NCBI GenBank assembly: GCA_003141795.1
Contig: PLNO01000191.1
Coordinates: forward strand, 4,803-22,497
Source: Spirochaetaceae bacterium
GTDB taxonomy: Bacteria > Spirochaetota > Spirochaetia > SZUA-6 > Fen-1364
Reading direction: 5' to 3'
Length of the DNA: 17,695 nucleotides
The notes below the pieces were generated by a model. The model was not told the DNA's origin. It made no database searches and saw only the letters and a list, made by a program, of their open reading frames with translations. The translations under genes were made by a program, and so were the position numbers. Shown here in pieces: positions 6,667 through 15,703 of this stretch. Within the stretch, counting starts at the first letter, position 1, and each line of letters starts with the position of its first letter.

Positions 6667-8336
6667 GGGGCCTCCGTCACGGCGCAATCGCGCAGCACGA
6701 GCACCCGATCCATGACCTCGGCCGTTTCTGGTTTGTGCGTGACGAGCACTGTCGTTTTTCCTTCAGAGAGTTTCCTGATGCCCCTGGCAACGAGCTCGGC
6801 GCTCTCTGCGTCGAGATGCGCCGTGGGCTCGTCCAGAAGCACGACCAGGGGATCCCGGAGGAAAAGGCGCGCCAGCGCGACGCGCTGGATCTGGCCCGCC
6901 GACAAGCCCTGTCCACCTTCCCCGATGCGGGTGTCGATCCCGTCGGGGAGCCGGGCGAGGAACTCCTCCACCCCTGAGCTCAGCACCGCCTCCCCGAGCT
7001 CGCGGTCGTGCGCGTCCGGCCGTCCGAGGAGGATGTTCTCGCGGACCGTTCCCAAGAAGAGCGTGGGCCGTTGGGGGAGCCAGGCGATACGCTTCCTCCA
7101 TTCCCCCGCATCCAGACCTGCAAGCGGTGCCCCGTCAACGGTGATGGTCCCGCTCTCAGCAGAGGTGAATCGCATGAGGAGGCTCAGTATCGTCGATTTT
7201 CCCACGCCGCTCTGGCCGGTCAGCGCCACGCGCTCCCCCGCGCGGAGGGTGAACCGTGCCGAGCGGAGCACCGGCTTCGTGCCGTAGGAAAAGCTCACGC
7301 CGTCGAACGCGATGGTCGGCGCCGAACCGAGGCGTGCCCGAGTCCGGGGATCTCCCGGACCGCGCAGCGCGGCCTCCGTGACCGGCGTCGACAGCAGCGC
7401 CCTGACCTGCTCGGCGGCGCTCATCGCCTCCATGCGCGAATGGTAGAAAGTCCCCAGGGTGCGCAGGGTGAGGAAATACTCCGGTGCCAGGAGGAGGATG
7501 AAGTAGGCGGGGGCGAAACCCATGTGCGCGGAAAGCAGGCGAAGCCCCGAGACGACGGCGACGATGGCGATGCTCACCGCCGCGATGAGCTCGAGCATGA
7601 ACGAGGAGAGAAACGCGACCCGCAGCACCGACAAGGTGAGCACACGGTACTCTTCCGAGGCGCGCTCGATTTCCCGCGCCTCCCGACGGGCTGCGTCGAA
7701 CATCCTCACCGTCGAAAGCCCCTGCAGCACGTCGAGGAACCTGCCGCTCATGAGGGAGAGCCGCGCCCACAGCCGCGTGTTGCGCTCGTGCGCCTCCTCG
7801 CCGATGACGATCATGCTGAGGGGGAGAAAGACCGCCGTCAACACGAGGATGAGCCCGGAGATCCAGTCCAGGGGGAACACGACGGCGAGGATCGTGAAGG
7901 GGAGGAGCGAGGCGATGGCCCGCTGGGGGAGATACTTGGAGTAGTAGGCGTCAAGGGCTTCTACCGCGTCCACGGCCGTGTGTGCGATCTCCCCGGCCCG
8001 CATGCCGGTCAGGACGACGGGCCCGATCCCGGCGATCCGCTCCACGCACGCATCGCGCAGCGTCCGTTTGACGGCGGAGGCCGTGGCCTGGCCGGATCGC
8101 TTGGACGCCCAGATGAGGAGGGCGCGCAGGCCGATGACCCCGGCTGCGGCGATGAACAGGGGATACAGGGAGTCGATTGGGGCGTGGTGGAAGATGAGCG
8201 CATCAGCCACGCGCACGAGCAGCCCGGTCTGGAGGATCAGGAGGATGCCGGCAAGCTCGCCGAAAACGACGGTAAGGGCGAGTGAGCCGCGGCTCGAGCG
8301 ACCCCGCTCCCCGAGCCAGCCGGTGGTTGTGCTCAT
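6663..8336 (-). CDS. cydD: Thiol reductant ABC exporter subunit CydD
   Basis: This is a 557-residue ABC half-exporter. The membrane domain covers about residues 20-310. The ATPase domain has Walker A GQSGVGKS (374-381), Q-loop Gln422 (LPQRPTLF), the canonical signature LSAGQ (478-482), Walker B VVLLDEPTAHLD, and the switch histidine in VTHKPE. The sequence around TGLLVRVADALI in the first helix and the length fit CydD. It is the first gene of the cydDC unit, with a 4-bp overlap with cydC, and it is divergent from cydAB, whose product it helps assemble. No clear ribosome binding site precedes the ATG at 8336, but no better in-frame start is seen. Confidence 0.9.
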   Translation of the reverse strand: MSTTTGWLGERGRSSRGSLALTVVFGELAGILLILQTGLLVRVADALIFHHAPIDSLYPLFIAAAGVIGLRALLIWASKRSGQATASAVKRTLRDACVERIAGIGPVVLTGMRAGEIAHTAVDAVEALDAYYSKYLPQRAIASLLPFTILAVVFPLDWISGLILVLTAVFLPLSMIVIGEEAHERNTRLWARLSLMSGRFLDVLQGLSTVRMFDAARREAREIERASEEYRVLTLSVLRVAFLSSFMLELIAAVSIAIVAVVSGLRLLSAHMGFAPAYFILLLAPEYFLTLRTLGTFYHSRMEAMSAAEQVRALLSTPVTEAALRGPGDPRTRARLGSAPTIAFDGVSFSYGTKPVLRSARFTLRAGERVALTGQSGVGKSTILSLLMRFTSAESGTITVDGAPLAGLDAGEWRKRIAWLPQRPTLFLGTVRENILLGRPDAHDRELGEAVLSSGVEEFLARLPDGIDTRIGEGGQGLSAGQIQRVALARLFLRDPLVVLLDEPTAHLDAESAELVARGIRKLSEGKTTVLVTHKPETAEVMDRVLVLRDCAVTEAP

Positions 8337-8393
8337 GATGGATGTGAATGTACATGGTCCGGCCCTTTTTTTTCAAGAATTTTGCGGAAACCG

Positions 8394-8422
8394 TTGAACG
8401 ACGGCGCAGGGGATGTTACTTT
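8394..8422 (+). promoter_or_regulatory. Candidate sigma-70 promoter for cydAB
   Basis: TTGAAC (8394-8399) and TACTTT (8417-8422) are separated by 17 bp and lie 33 bp upstream of the cydA ATG, in the 119-bp gap between divergent cydD and cydA. The -35 element matches 5 of 6 consensus positions and the -10 matches 3, including T1, A2 and T6. AAGGGGAG just before the ATG at 8456 is the cydA ribosome site. I see no clean Fnr or ArcA box. Confidence 0.4.
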
Positions 8423-8455
8423 AGGGTCTTCAAGCACTGACAAAGGGGAGAATCC

Positions 8456-9763
8456 ATGGGCGTAGAGGCACTCTCGCGGCTCCAGTTCGCCACGGTCGCA
8501 GTCTTTCACTTCCTGTTCGTCCCGCTCACCCTCGGACTCACGGTGATGGTCGCCTATATGGAGACCCGCTACGTACGCACGGGAGACGAAAACTTCCTCA
8601 AGATGGCCAAGTACTGGAGCCGTCTCATGCTGATCAACTTCGCCGTCGGAGTCGTCACCGGCATCACGCAGGAGTTCCAGTTCGGAATGAACTGGGCGGA
8701 ATACTCCAAGTTCGTCGGCGACATTTTCGGTGCACCGCTCGCCATCGAGGCCGTCGTGGCGTTCTTCCTGGAATCCACGTTCATCGGGCTGTGGATGTTC
8801 AGCTGGAAGCGCGTCTCCAAAGGGGTCCACGCCGCGTTCATGTGGGTCGTTGCGGCTGCGAGCACCATGTCGGCGCTGTGGATCCTGCTGGCAAACGGCT
8901 GGATGCAGAAGCCGCGGGGCTACGAGATCGTCGGCGGCCATGCCCACCTCGTCTCCTTCGGAGCGCTGATCTGGAACCCGTACGCGTGGATCAAGTTCTT
9001 CCATACCTGCATGGCGGCATACACCCTCACCGCGTTTTTCATCATGGGCATCTCGGCCATCAACATGATCCGGGGACACAAGGGGGAGCTGTTCCAGAAG
9101 TCGTTCAGGATCGCGGCGACGTTCGGCATCGTCACTTCCATCCTCATCATCTTTGCGGGGGACCTCTCAGGGCTCCAGGTGGCCAGGAACCAGCCCACAA
9201 AGCTCGCGGCCATGGAGTCGCAGTGGGAGACGGAAGAGGGGGCGAGCTTCTACCTGCTGCAGTTCCCCCGTCCCGACAAGGATGACAACTGGGTGCAGGC
9301 GCTGGGCATTCCCAAGGGCTTGAGCCTTCTCGCCTACCACGATCCTGATGCCACCGTGAAGGGGCTCAAGGATTTTCCCGCGGCGGACCGGCCACCGGTA
9401 GCCATCACCTTCGTGAGCTTCCGCCTCATGGTGGGCCTCGGCTTCCTGTTCGTGCTCCTCGCCCTGATTGCCGTCTGGCTCTCCTGGCGGAAGAAGCTCG
9501 ACTCGAACAGGTGGTTCCTCTGGATCATGTCCTTCGCTATCGTGCTGCCCTACCTCGCAAACGAGCTGGGCTGGATCCTCGCGGAGATCGGGCGCCAGCC
9601 CTGGATCGTCTATGGTCTGCTCAGGACCCAGGACGCGGCCTCCCGGAACCTCACCCCGGGCGACGTCCTGGGGTCCCTGATCGCTTTCGTGGTTCTCTAC
9701 CTGAGCCTTGCCGTAATAGACGTCTTCCTTCTGAGCAAGTACGCGAAGAAGATCGAGGACTGA
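8456..9763 (+). CDS. cydA: Cytochrome bd quinol oxidase subunit I
   Basis: This is a 435-residue subunit of the respiratory bd oxidase, which reduces oxygen to water with electrons from quinol in the cytoplasmic membrane. Visible haem ligands are His18 (b595 ligand), His183 and Met325 (b558 ligands); Glu98 and Glu106 correspond to the conserved haem/proton-channel acids, and the GRQPW signature is at residues 379-383 after Glu377. The quinol loop has Lys249 and Glu254 in QPTKLAAMESQWE, but the C-terminal part of the loop is short, making this the short-Q-loop type rather than the long E. coli type (about 520 residues). It forms an operon with cydB 13 bp downstream and is divergent from cydDC. 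The product would support growth at low oxygen or protect against oxygen, nitric oxide and peroxide. Confidence 0.97.
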   Translation: MGVEALSRLQFATVAVFHFLFVPLTLGLTVMVAYMETRYVRTGDENFLKMAKYWSRLMLINFAVGVVTGITQEFQFGMNWAEYSKFVGDIFGAPLAIEAVVAFFLESTFIGLWMFSWKRVSKGVHAAFMWVVAAASTMSALWILLANGWMQKPRGYEIVGGHAHLVSFGALIWNPYAWIKFFHTCMAAYTLTAFFIMGISAINMIRGHKGELFQKSFRIAATFGIVTSILIIFAGDLSGLQVARNQPTKLAAMESQWETEEGASFYLLQFPRPDKDDNWVQALGIPKGLSLLAYHDPDATVKGLKDFPAADRPPVAITFVSFRLMVGLGFLFVLLALIAVWLSWRKKLDSNRWFLWIMSFAIVLPYLANELGWILAEIGRQPWIVYGLLRTQDAASRNLTPGDVLGSLIAFVVLYLSLAVIDVFLLSKYAKKIED

Positions 9764-9776
9764 GGAGGAGGCGGAT

Positions 9777-10799
9777 ATGGCGCTGCAGACATTGTGGTTC
9801 GTTCTCTGGGGCCTGCTCTGGGCGGTGTATTTCATGCTGGACGGATTCGATTTCGGCGCTGGCATGCTGCGGATGTTCCTCGCGCGCGACGAGACGGACA
9901 AGGTGGTGAGCCTCACCGCCATCGGTCCCGTATGGAACGGTAACGAGGTGTGGCTCATAACCGCGGGCGGGGCCACTTTCGCCGCGTTCCCCGGCGCCTA
10001 CGCCTCCATGTTCAGCTTCCTCTATCTGCCGATGCTGCTCATCCTGCTCTCCCTCATCATCCGCGGGGTGGCCATCGAGTTCCGCGGCAAGGACGAAAGC
10101 CCCCGCTGGCGCTCAGGCTGGGACTGGGCACTCGCCATAACGAGCCTCACCGCGCCGCTTGTGCTGGGGCTCGGGTTCGGCAACATATTCCAGGGCCTGC
10201 GGTTCGACGCTACCGGCTACCACGGGACTTTCTGGGGGCTCTTCAATCCCTTCGGACTTCTCACCGCCGTGCTGTTCGTGCTCCTTTTCCTCCAGCACGG
10301 AGCGTTGTGGCTCGGCTACAAGACGGAAGGGGCGCTCTCCGAAGGGGCGCGTAGGACCTCCGGCGTTCTATGGTACATCGTGCTGATCGTTGCGGCCGGA
10401 TTCCTCGTTCTCACCGGGTTTTCGACGCGCCTCTACGACAACTACCTTTCACACCCGGGCTGGATCATCGTGCCGGCTCTCGCCGTCGCTACGCTTGTCG
10501 GTGTGAAAGTGCTTGCAGGCAGGCCTCTTGCCGCTTTCCTCAGCTCCTGCCTGACGATCCTCCTGGTGATGGCCACGGCGCTGGTGGGGCTCTTCCCGAG
10601 CCTCATCCCGTCGGCCATGGATCCCGCGTCCAACCTGACGATCTACAATTCGTCATCGGGCCAGTACACGCTGCGCTTGATGGCCATCGTCGCGCTCGTA
10701 TTCGTGCCGATCGTCGTGGTCTACCAGTTCCTCGTGTACCGCTTCTTCAGGTCGAAGACGACGCGGGCAGAGGTGGCTGAAGGCGAGGGGGGATATTAG
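9777..10799 (+). CDS. cydB: Cytochrome bd quinol oxidase subunit II
   Basis: This is a 340-residue polytopic partner of CydA. It carries the family opening LDGFDFG (residues 21-27), the conserved IGPVWNGNEVWLITAGGATFAAFP stretch around residues 49-72, and FNPFGLLTAVLF near the middle. The remaining sequence is long hydrophobic helices with a short charged C-terminus. GGAGGAGG lies a few bases upstream of the ATG, and only 13 bp separate it from the cydA stop, so the two are co-translated. A GC-rich hairpin lies 14 bp beyond the stop. No cydX-type small subunit gene is seen immediately downstream on this strand. Confidence 0.96.
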   Translation: MALQTLWFVLWGLLWAVYFMLDGFDFGAGMLRMFLARDETDKVVSLTAIGPVWNGNEVWLITAGGATFAAFPGAYASMFSFLYLPMLLILLSLIIRGVAIEFRGKDESPRWRSGWDWALAITSLTAPLVLGLGFGNIFQGLRFDATGYHGTFWGLFNPFGLLTAVLFVLLFLQHGALWLGYKTEGALSEGARRTSGVLWYIVLIVAAGFLVLTGFSTRLYDNYLSHPGWIIVPALAVATLVGVKVLAGRPLAAFLSSCLTILLVMATALVGLFPSLIPSAMDPASNLTIYNSSSGQYTLRLMAIVALVFVPIVVVYQFLVYRFFRSKTTRAEVAEGEGGY

Positions 10800-10812
10800 G
10801 AAGGGTCACCGC

Positions 10813-10834
10813 CGGGGCCGCTGGTGCGGCCCCG
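10813..10834 (+). terminator. GC-rich hairpin after cydB
   Basis: CGGGGCCGC and GCGGCCCCG form a perfect 9-bp stem with a TGGT loop, starting 14 bp after the cydB stop and before a convergent small gene. There is no following T-tract, so it is either a weak intrinsic terminator or an mRNA 3' stabilising hairpin. Confidence 0.55.
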
Positions 10835-10858
10835 CGCCTGACGCGCCTGTCCGTCGGA

Positions 10859-11017
10859 TCACTCGAAAGGCTTCAGCTCCTCCATTGGCAGGTAACCGAG
10901 GCGTATGAGTATCTCACCGATCTTTTCGTCTGGATTTTTCTTCTGCTCTGCGAGCGCGGTGTCGAGCTGTTCCTGCGTGATGACGCCACTCTTCACCAGA
11001 GACTCCCCTAGCGGCAT
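10859..11017 (-). CDS. Small stand-alone GspE/PilB N-terminal-like (MshEN-type) protein
   Basis: This is a 52-residue protein. Its sequence (LGESLVKSGVITQEQLDTAL, then KIGEILIRLGYLPMEEL) follows the repeat pattern LGxxLxxxGxIxxxQLxxAL / lGeiLvxlGxl seen at the N-terminus of type II secretion and type IV pilus ATPases (T2SSE_N, and the c-di-GMP-binding MshEN domain). Here it stands alone with no ATPase domain. The internal ATG at 11017 is preferred over 11053 because GAGGGGGG lies 7 bases upstream. It converges with cydAB. Such detached domains could bind a nucleotide second messenger or another protein; function is unknown. No export or pilus genes are nearby. Confidence 0.7.
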   Translation of the reverse strand: MPLGESLVKSGVITQEQLDTALAEQKKNPDEKIGEILIRLGYLPMEELKPFE

Positions 11018-11214
11018 CTTCGCACCCCCCTCACAGTTTTGACTATGTACCACTGCGTCCTATGAGGTCAATATTCCGCCTGACTGCCGGTGAGCCCTTC
11101 GCATGCGGGGCGGGAGCTATGGGAGGGCTCTGTGGGGAGGCAATAAGTTATATAAAGTGAGCGGGTAGAACAGTTCTCGACGCGGCAGAGAAGATTGCGA
11201 TGCAGCTGCCACGC

Positions 11215-11334
11215 GTCACCCTCAGGGAGGGGACGCTGATCCTCGGCAAGGCCCTCGAGGTGGAACGCGATTGCTTCCCTCATGTTCGCGAGAGTCTCCT
11301 TGACGGTGCTGCCGCGGCGCGCCTGTCCTGGAGC
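11215..11334 (-). pseudogene. HicB antitoxin remnant (C-terminal part only)
   Basis: About 40 residues within a longer open frame match the C-terminal half of the HicB antitoxin fold: PGQARRGSTVKETLANMREA, then an IAFHLEGL stretch and RPLPEGD, compared with the family's PGC-x-sqGdTleEAlaNikEAie pattern. The first strands of HicB are absent: upstream sequence in this frame is unrelated, and no frame supplies the missing part. Downstream, the frame runs on without the usual stop. No HicA toxin gene is seen next to it. I take it as a degraded remnant of a HicAB toxin-antitoxin locus. The rest of 11018-11465 holds no other gene I can support. Confidence 0.55.
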
Positions 11335-11465
11335 GTGAAACAATAATGTGCAGGGGGTGGGTGTACTGGTGGGATGAAAGATCTTCGTATTGCAACTGAT
11401 AGCTACCCCTATCAATGGGGATCCATGCCTGTAAATAACGCCGTCTGCGCACAAAAATGATAATA

Positions 11466-11479
11466 TGCAATTAATTGCA
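11466..11479. promoter_or_regulatory. Perfect 14-bp palindrome upstream of the DUF3800 gene, candidate operator
   Basis: TGCAATTAATTGCA is its own reverse complement. It lies 7 bp upstream of a TTGACA -35 element, in one of the most AT-rich parts of the window. Placement and symmetry fit an operator for the promoter that reads into the DUF3800 gene; no linked regulator gene is intact nearby. Confidence 0.4.
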
Positions 11480-11486
11480 ATTTTTG

Positions 11487-11513
11487 TTGACAACGTTAGT
11501 CCGTGGCGATAAT
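11487..11513 (+). promoter_or_regulatory. Candidate sigma-70 promoter for the DUF3800 gene
   Basis: A perfect TTGACA (11487-11492) is followed after 15 bp by GATAAT (11508-11513, 5 of 6 matches); TAATAC, two bases on, gives a 17-bp spacer. A roughly 100-base leader follows, containing CTAGAG/CTCTAG inverted arms and a run of seven T just before the coding region. Confidence 0.5.
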
Positions 11514-11614
11514 ACTTCTATAGGCGACTAGAGACGGAGACGCGGTGCGACTCCTATGGTACCATTGGTGCCACTCTAGACGCTCTTTTTTTGGGCAAAG
11601 TTCCGAAAGCAAAA

Positions 11615-12497
11615 ATGCAATTACTCTACATGGACGAATCGGGCGTCGAAGAAATTGGCCAGGGGACCACGCATTTTGTGCTGCTTGGAGTAATGATCCC
11701 GGCAGAGCGGTGGAAGGAAATAACGAATCAACTCGATCAAATAAAGACAGCCTATGATTTGCAAGATGCGGAAATCCACACGGGCTGGATGTTTCGTCGC
11801 TACGCAGAACAGGATTCAGTGCCGAACTTTGATACCCTGGGTCCTGCGGATAGACGCATAGAAACAGAAAAGGCAATCAGGAGACGCGCGGGAGTCATTG
11901 GGGTTTCGGGAGACAGGAATAAGATAAAGGCCTATCGGCGTGAAACGGAGTCGATTCGGCCCTATCTTCACCTCACTCATTCGCAAAGACGCGAATGTTT
12001 GCTTGCACTGGGGCGGAAACTCGCAAGTTACCTGGAAGTGCGTATCTTCGCTGAAGCCATAAGCAAGGCGGACTTCACTCCTGGGCCCTCAAGCACTCCG
12101 TACGAGATGGCATTTGAACAGGTTGTTGCCCGGAGTCAGGCTTGTCTCGTCGGCAAGAATGATCTCGGGATTTTGATCAGTGATAACAATTCGAAAGCTG
12201 CTCCGCGCCTCACGAAACTGTCTCGCAGGTTTGATTAGGAGCGGCACCTTCTACCGTGCCATCCCCAATATTGTGGAAACGCCTCTGTTTGTCGACAGTT
12301 CGCTTACAAGCATGATTCAGATGGCAGACCTTTGCGCCTTCGGGCTAAGGCGCCAGATTGAAAACAACGAGACTGTGATCTGGGATATTGTCGAACCTCG
12401 CGTAGATCGATCGGGAGGTAAAAGTGTAGGCGTTCGTCATTTTACCGGGAAACGGAGCTGCAACTGCCGAATCTGCGCAGCACACGGAAGACATTAA
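11615..12497 (+). pseudogene. DUF3800 family protein gene, broken by a frameshift near 12230
   Basis: The first part (from ATG 11615) begins with the DUF3800 hallmark LLYMDESG and HFVLLGVMIP, then an EIH motif (DLQDAEIHTGWMF), and runs to a stop at 12236-12238 after SRRFD. The conserved C-terminal part continues in the +1 frame to 12497: RSGTFYRAIPNIVETPLFVD, then SSLTSMIQMADLCAFGLRR. Joining the frames near 12230 restores a family-like protein of about 293 residues; a single extra base in the TTTGATTAG area would explain the break. The DED-like acidic pattern (DES at the start, D at MADL) resembles an RNase H-like fold, as suggested for DUF3800; activity is unproven. The tail GKRSCNCRICAAHGRH is cysteine/histidine-rich. 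GC content is below that of the neighbouring genes, and the gene often occurs in accessory regions. The alternative is a sequencing error or a real frameshift event. Confidence 0.75.
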
Positions 12498-13013
12498 GAC
12501 CCTCCGGAAACATCATTCTCGAAGCGATAGGATCCCTCCATGGATAGACGCGCAACGAACTCCCTCCCTCCCGACAAGCCCCGACCGACAACAAGTATTT
12601 ATTGCCGCAGTTCCGCCGTGCGATTCAGGGCCCCGACTCGTGCGCGGTCATTCATACTATAGTGTGTGGCTCGAGTCTATCTTTCCGCGTCGAATCGATC
12701 GGCTCTCGGCATTATTCGGAACTCGACATAAGCAGGAGTATGCCGCATTCGGCATATTAGCCCCATTCTCATCATATCGTAAGCAAGCGCATCAGTCAAA
12801 AAAATCACCCGCGGAGCGCCAGAGGGGTGCAACTGAGATATCACCTGGTTTGTAAGCCCTCAAGCGACTGGACGACATCTTTTCCGGGCCTGGGGGGAAG
12901 TACCAAAAGCGTACGCCTGGTAGCTCGGGCGTTTGGGCATGGCAGCGCCTCGTGTATCAGGCCATTTGACAATTCAGCGCGGAGGAAACATCCTTGAAGT
13001 GAGGAGGTCCACT
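12498..13013. other. Gene-poor stretch between the DUF3800 gene and the CBS gene
   Basis: No recognisable gene is seen. Small open frames (12540-12665 and 12640-12855, plus strand) lack family-like sequence and good ribosome sites. Two hairpins are visible: a 7-bp stem TATGCCG/CGGCATA with a 4-base loop (12739-12756), and an 8-bp stem including two G-T pairs with a TAGC loop (12913-12932), about 80 bp ahead of the CBS gene. A TTGACA lies at 12966-12971 without a good -10. Much of this stretch is less GC-rich than the flanking genes, and it is probably the decayed right end of an accessory insertion plus the CBS leader. Confidence 0.5.
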
Positions 13014-13472
13014 ATGGAAATGGTCAGCGAGTTTCTCGCCTCCAAGGGCTCCGCCGTGTTCAGCATTCGTCCCGAGGCCACGGTCTACGAGGCCCTCGAG
13101 CTGATGGCGGAAAAAAACATCGGCGCGGTCGTCGTGACCGACCCCGAGGGGAAGCTGCACGGGATCTTTTCGGAGAGGGACTACGCGCGCAAGATGATGA
13201 TCAAGGGCAGGGACGCGCACATCACGCGCGTGCGGGAGATCATGACTACCCTCATCGTCTCCGTGAATCCCGACACTCACCTGCGGGACTGCATGAGCCT
13301 CATGACGGAGAAGCGCATCCGTCACCTCCCCGTGCTGAAGGACGGCAAGCTGGTTGGCGTGGTGTCCATCGGTGACGTCGTGAAGTCCCTGCTCTCGGAG
13401 CAGGACTACGTCATCTCCCAGCAGGCGTACAAGATCGACCAGCTGGAGAACTATATCTCACTCAGCCCTTGA
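13014..13472 (+). CDS. Two-CBS-domain protein
   Basis: This is a 152-residue soluble protein made of a CBS pair: the first domain at about residues 12-66 (SIRPEATVYEALELMAEKNI, then GIFSERDYARKMM), the second at about residues 76-130 (SVNPDTHLRDCMSLMTEKRI, then RHLPVLKDGKLVGVVSIGDV). CBS pairs bind adenine nucleotides in the cleft and usually sense energy state. With no attached enzyme, it may act by binding partners. The start at 13014 has GAGGAGGT 5 bases upstream and removes a non-conserved extension reaching to 12933. A short helix (QQAYKIDQLENYI) ends the protein. It converges with ettA across 51 bp. Confidence 0.9.
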   Translation: MEMVSEFLASKGSAVFSIRPEATVYEALELMAEKNIGAVVVTDPEGKLHGIFSERDYARKMMIKGRDAHITRVREIMTTLIVSVNPDTHLRDCMSLMTEKRIRHLPVLKDGKLVGVVSIGDVVKSLLSEQDYVISQQAYKIDQLENYISLSP

Positions 13473-13523
13473 TGGCCCGCCGTGCCGGCGCCAGGGCGGC
13501 GGCTCCCGCGGCAGCCCGCGCTC

Positions 13524-15212
<1,689 letters not shown>

Positions 15213-15408
15213 GCCGCCACCCTACCCCGGGCGCTCATGCCTTACAAGCCGGCAAAGCTGCCGACGGAGGCTCCCCCGGTGATCCGCTTGGAACACCTGT
15301 GCCAGCGCGATGGAACAGTCGGAAAGCCCCCATCCGTGATTTCCCGCAAAAACAGGGTGTTTTCGGCCGCACTTGCCGCAATTCGAGGCATAAAACAACG
15401 TGCGATTC

Positions 15409-15424
15409 TGGCACAGGATTTGCT
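15409..15424 (+). promoter_or_regulatory. Sigma-54 (RpoN) type -24/-12 promoter
   Basis: TGGCAC (15409-15414), five bases, then TTGCT (15420-15424) matches the sigma-54 consensus TGGCAC-N5-TTGCW completely, with C before TGG as preferred. The expected transcript start is around 15435, ahead of the short CheW-like frame. It lies in an intergenic stretch with the right direction. I see no confident enhancer sites for an activator upstream. Confidence 0.65.
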
Positions 15425-15469
15425 AAGAAAGGGTTGGTTCGAATGCAATGGAACAGGGATTGGTGGACA

Positions 15470-15649
15470 ATGGGTGCACTGAAAGAGATGATCTTCGGGT
15501 CCAAAACACGGAAAGCTCGGTCAGGCGCGACACGTGTCATGGTCGTTGAAGAGGGGGGCATGCTGACCGCCATCGTCGTTGACAAGGTCAGGGGGGTCGT
15601 CCGCATCCCCATCGGCGCCGTCGATCAATCCGCCGATTTCATCCGATAG
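15470..15649 (+). CDS. Truncated CheW-like protein (C-terminal half only)
   Basis: This is a 59-residue frame. Residues 20-50 (ATRVMVVEEGGMLTAIVVDK and RGVVRIPIGAV) match the second half of CheW adaptor domains (pattern tRIiVve…vgliVDxVxeVlrip…), which link chemoreceptors to the CheA kinase. The N-terminal strands that complete the two-barrel fold, with the NLRG motif, are missing, and no upstream frame supplies them. Possible starts are ATGs at 15443, 15470 and 15488; I take 15470 because AGGGA and GGTGG lie ahead and it leaves a leader after the sigma-54 promoter at 15409-15424. It is followed by udk 54 bp on. It may be a decayed cheW or a real short protein; no other chemotaxis gene is in the window. 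Confidence 0.5.
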   Translation: MGALKEMIFGSKTRKARSGATRVMVVEEGGMLTAIVVDKVRGVVRIPIGAVDQSADFIR

Positions 15650-15703
15650 GGCCGGAATGACGCTTCCCCCCCGGGCGTGCTGCCGCTATACTTTCTTCCC
15701 GGT

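Noticed and set aside
6004..7287. Long plus-strand open frame (427 codons) across the cydC/cydD junction
   Set aside because: It is antisense to two clear ABC transporter genes, has low-complexity Arg/His/Glu-rich translation and no family motif; GC-rich coding DNA often leaves the opposite strand open.
7008..8285. Long plus-strand open frame (425 codons) antisense to cydD
   Set aside because: Charged, repetitive translation with no recognisable domain; cydD motifs on the other strand explain the region.
11068..11493. A 141-residue minus-strand frame as an intact gene
   Set aside because: Only the middle 40 residues resemble a known fold (HicB); the N-terminal part is unrelated and lies in AT-rich promoter-like DNA, so I list only the remnant.
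12640..12855. Small plus-strand frame of 71 codons
   Set aside because: No ribosome site, no family-like sequence, and it spans a hairpin; not supportable as a gene.
13475..13500. GC-rich hairpin between the CBS gene and ettA as a bidirectional terminator
   Set aside because: Only a 5-bp stem with a 13-base loop and no T-tract.
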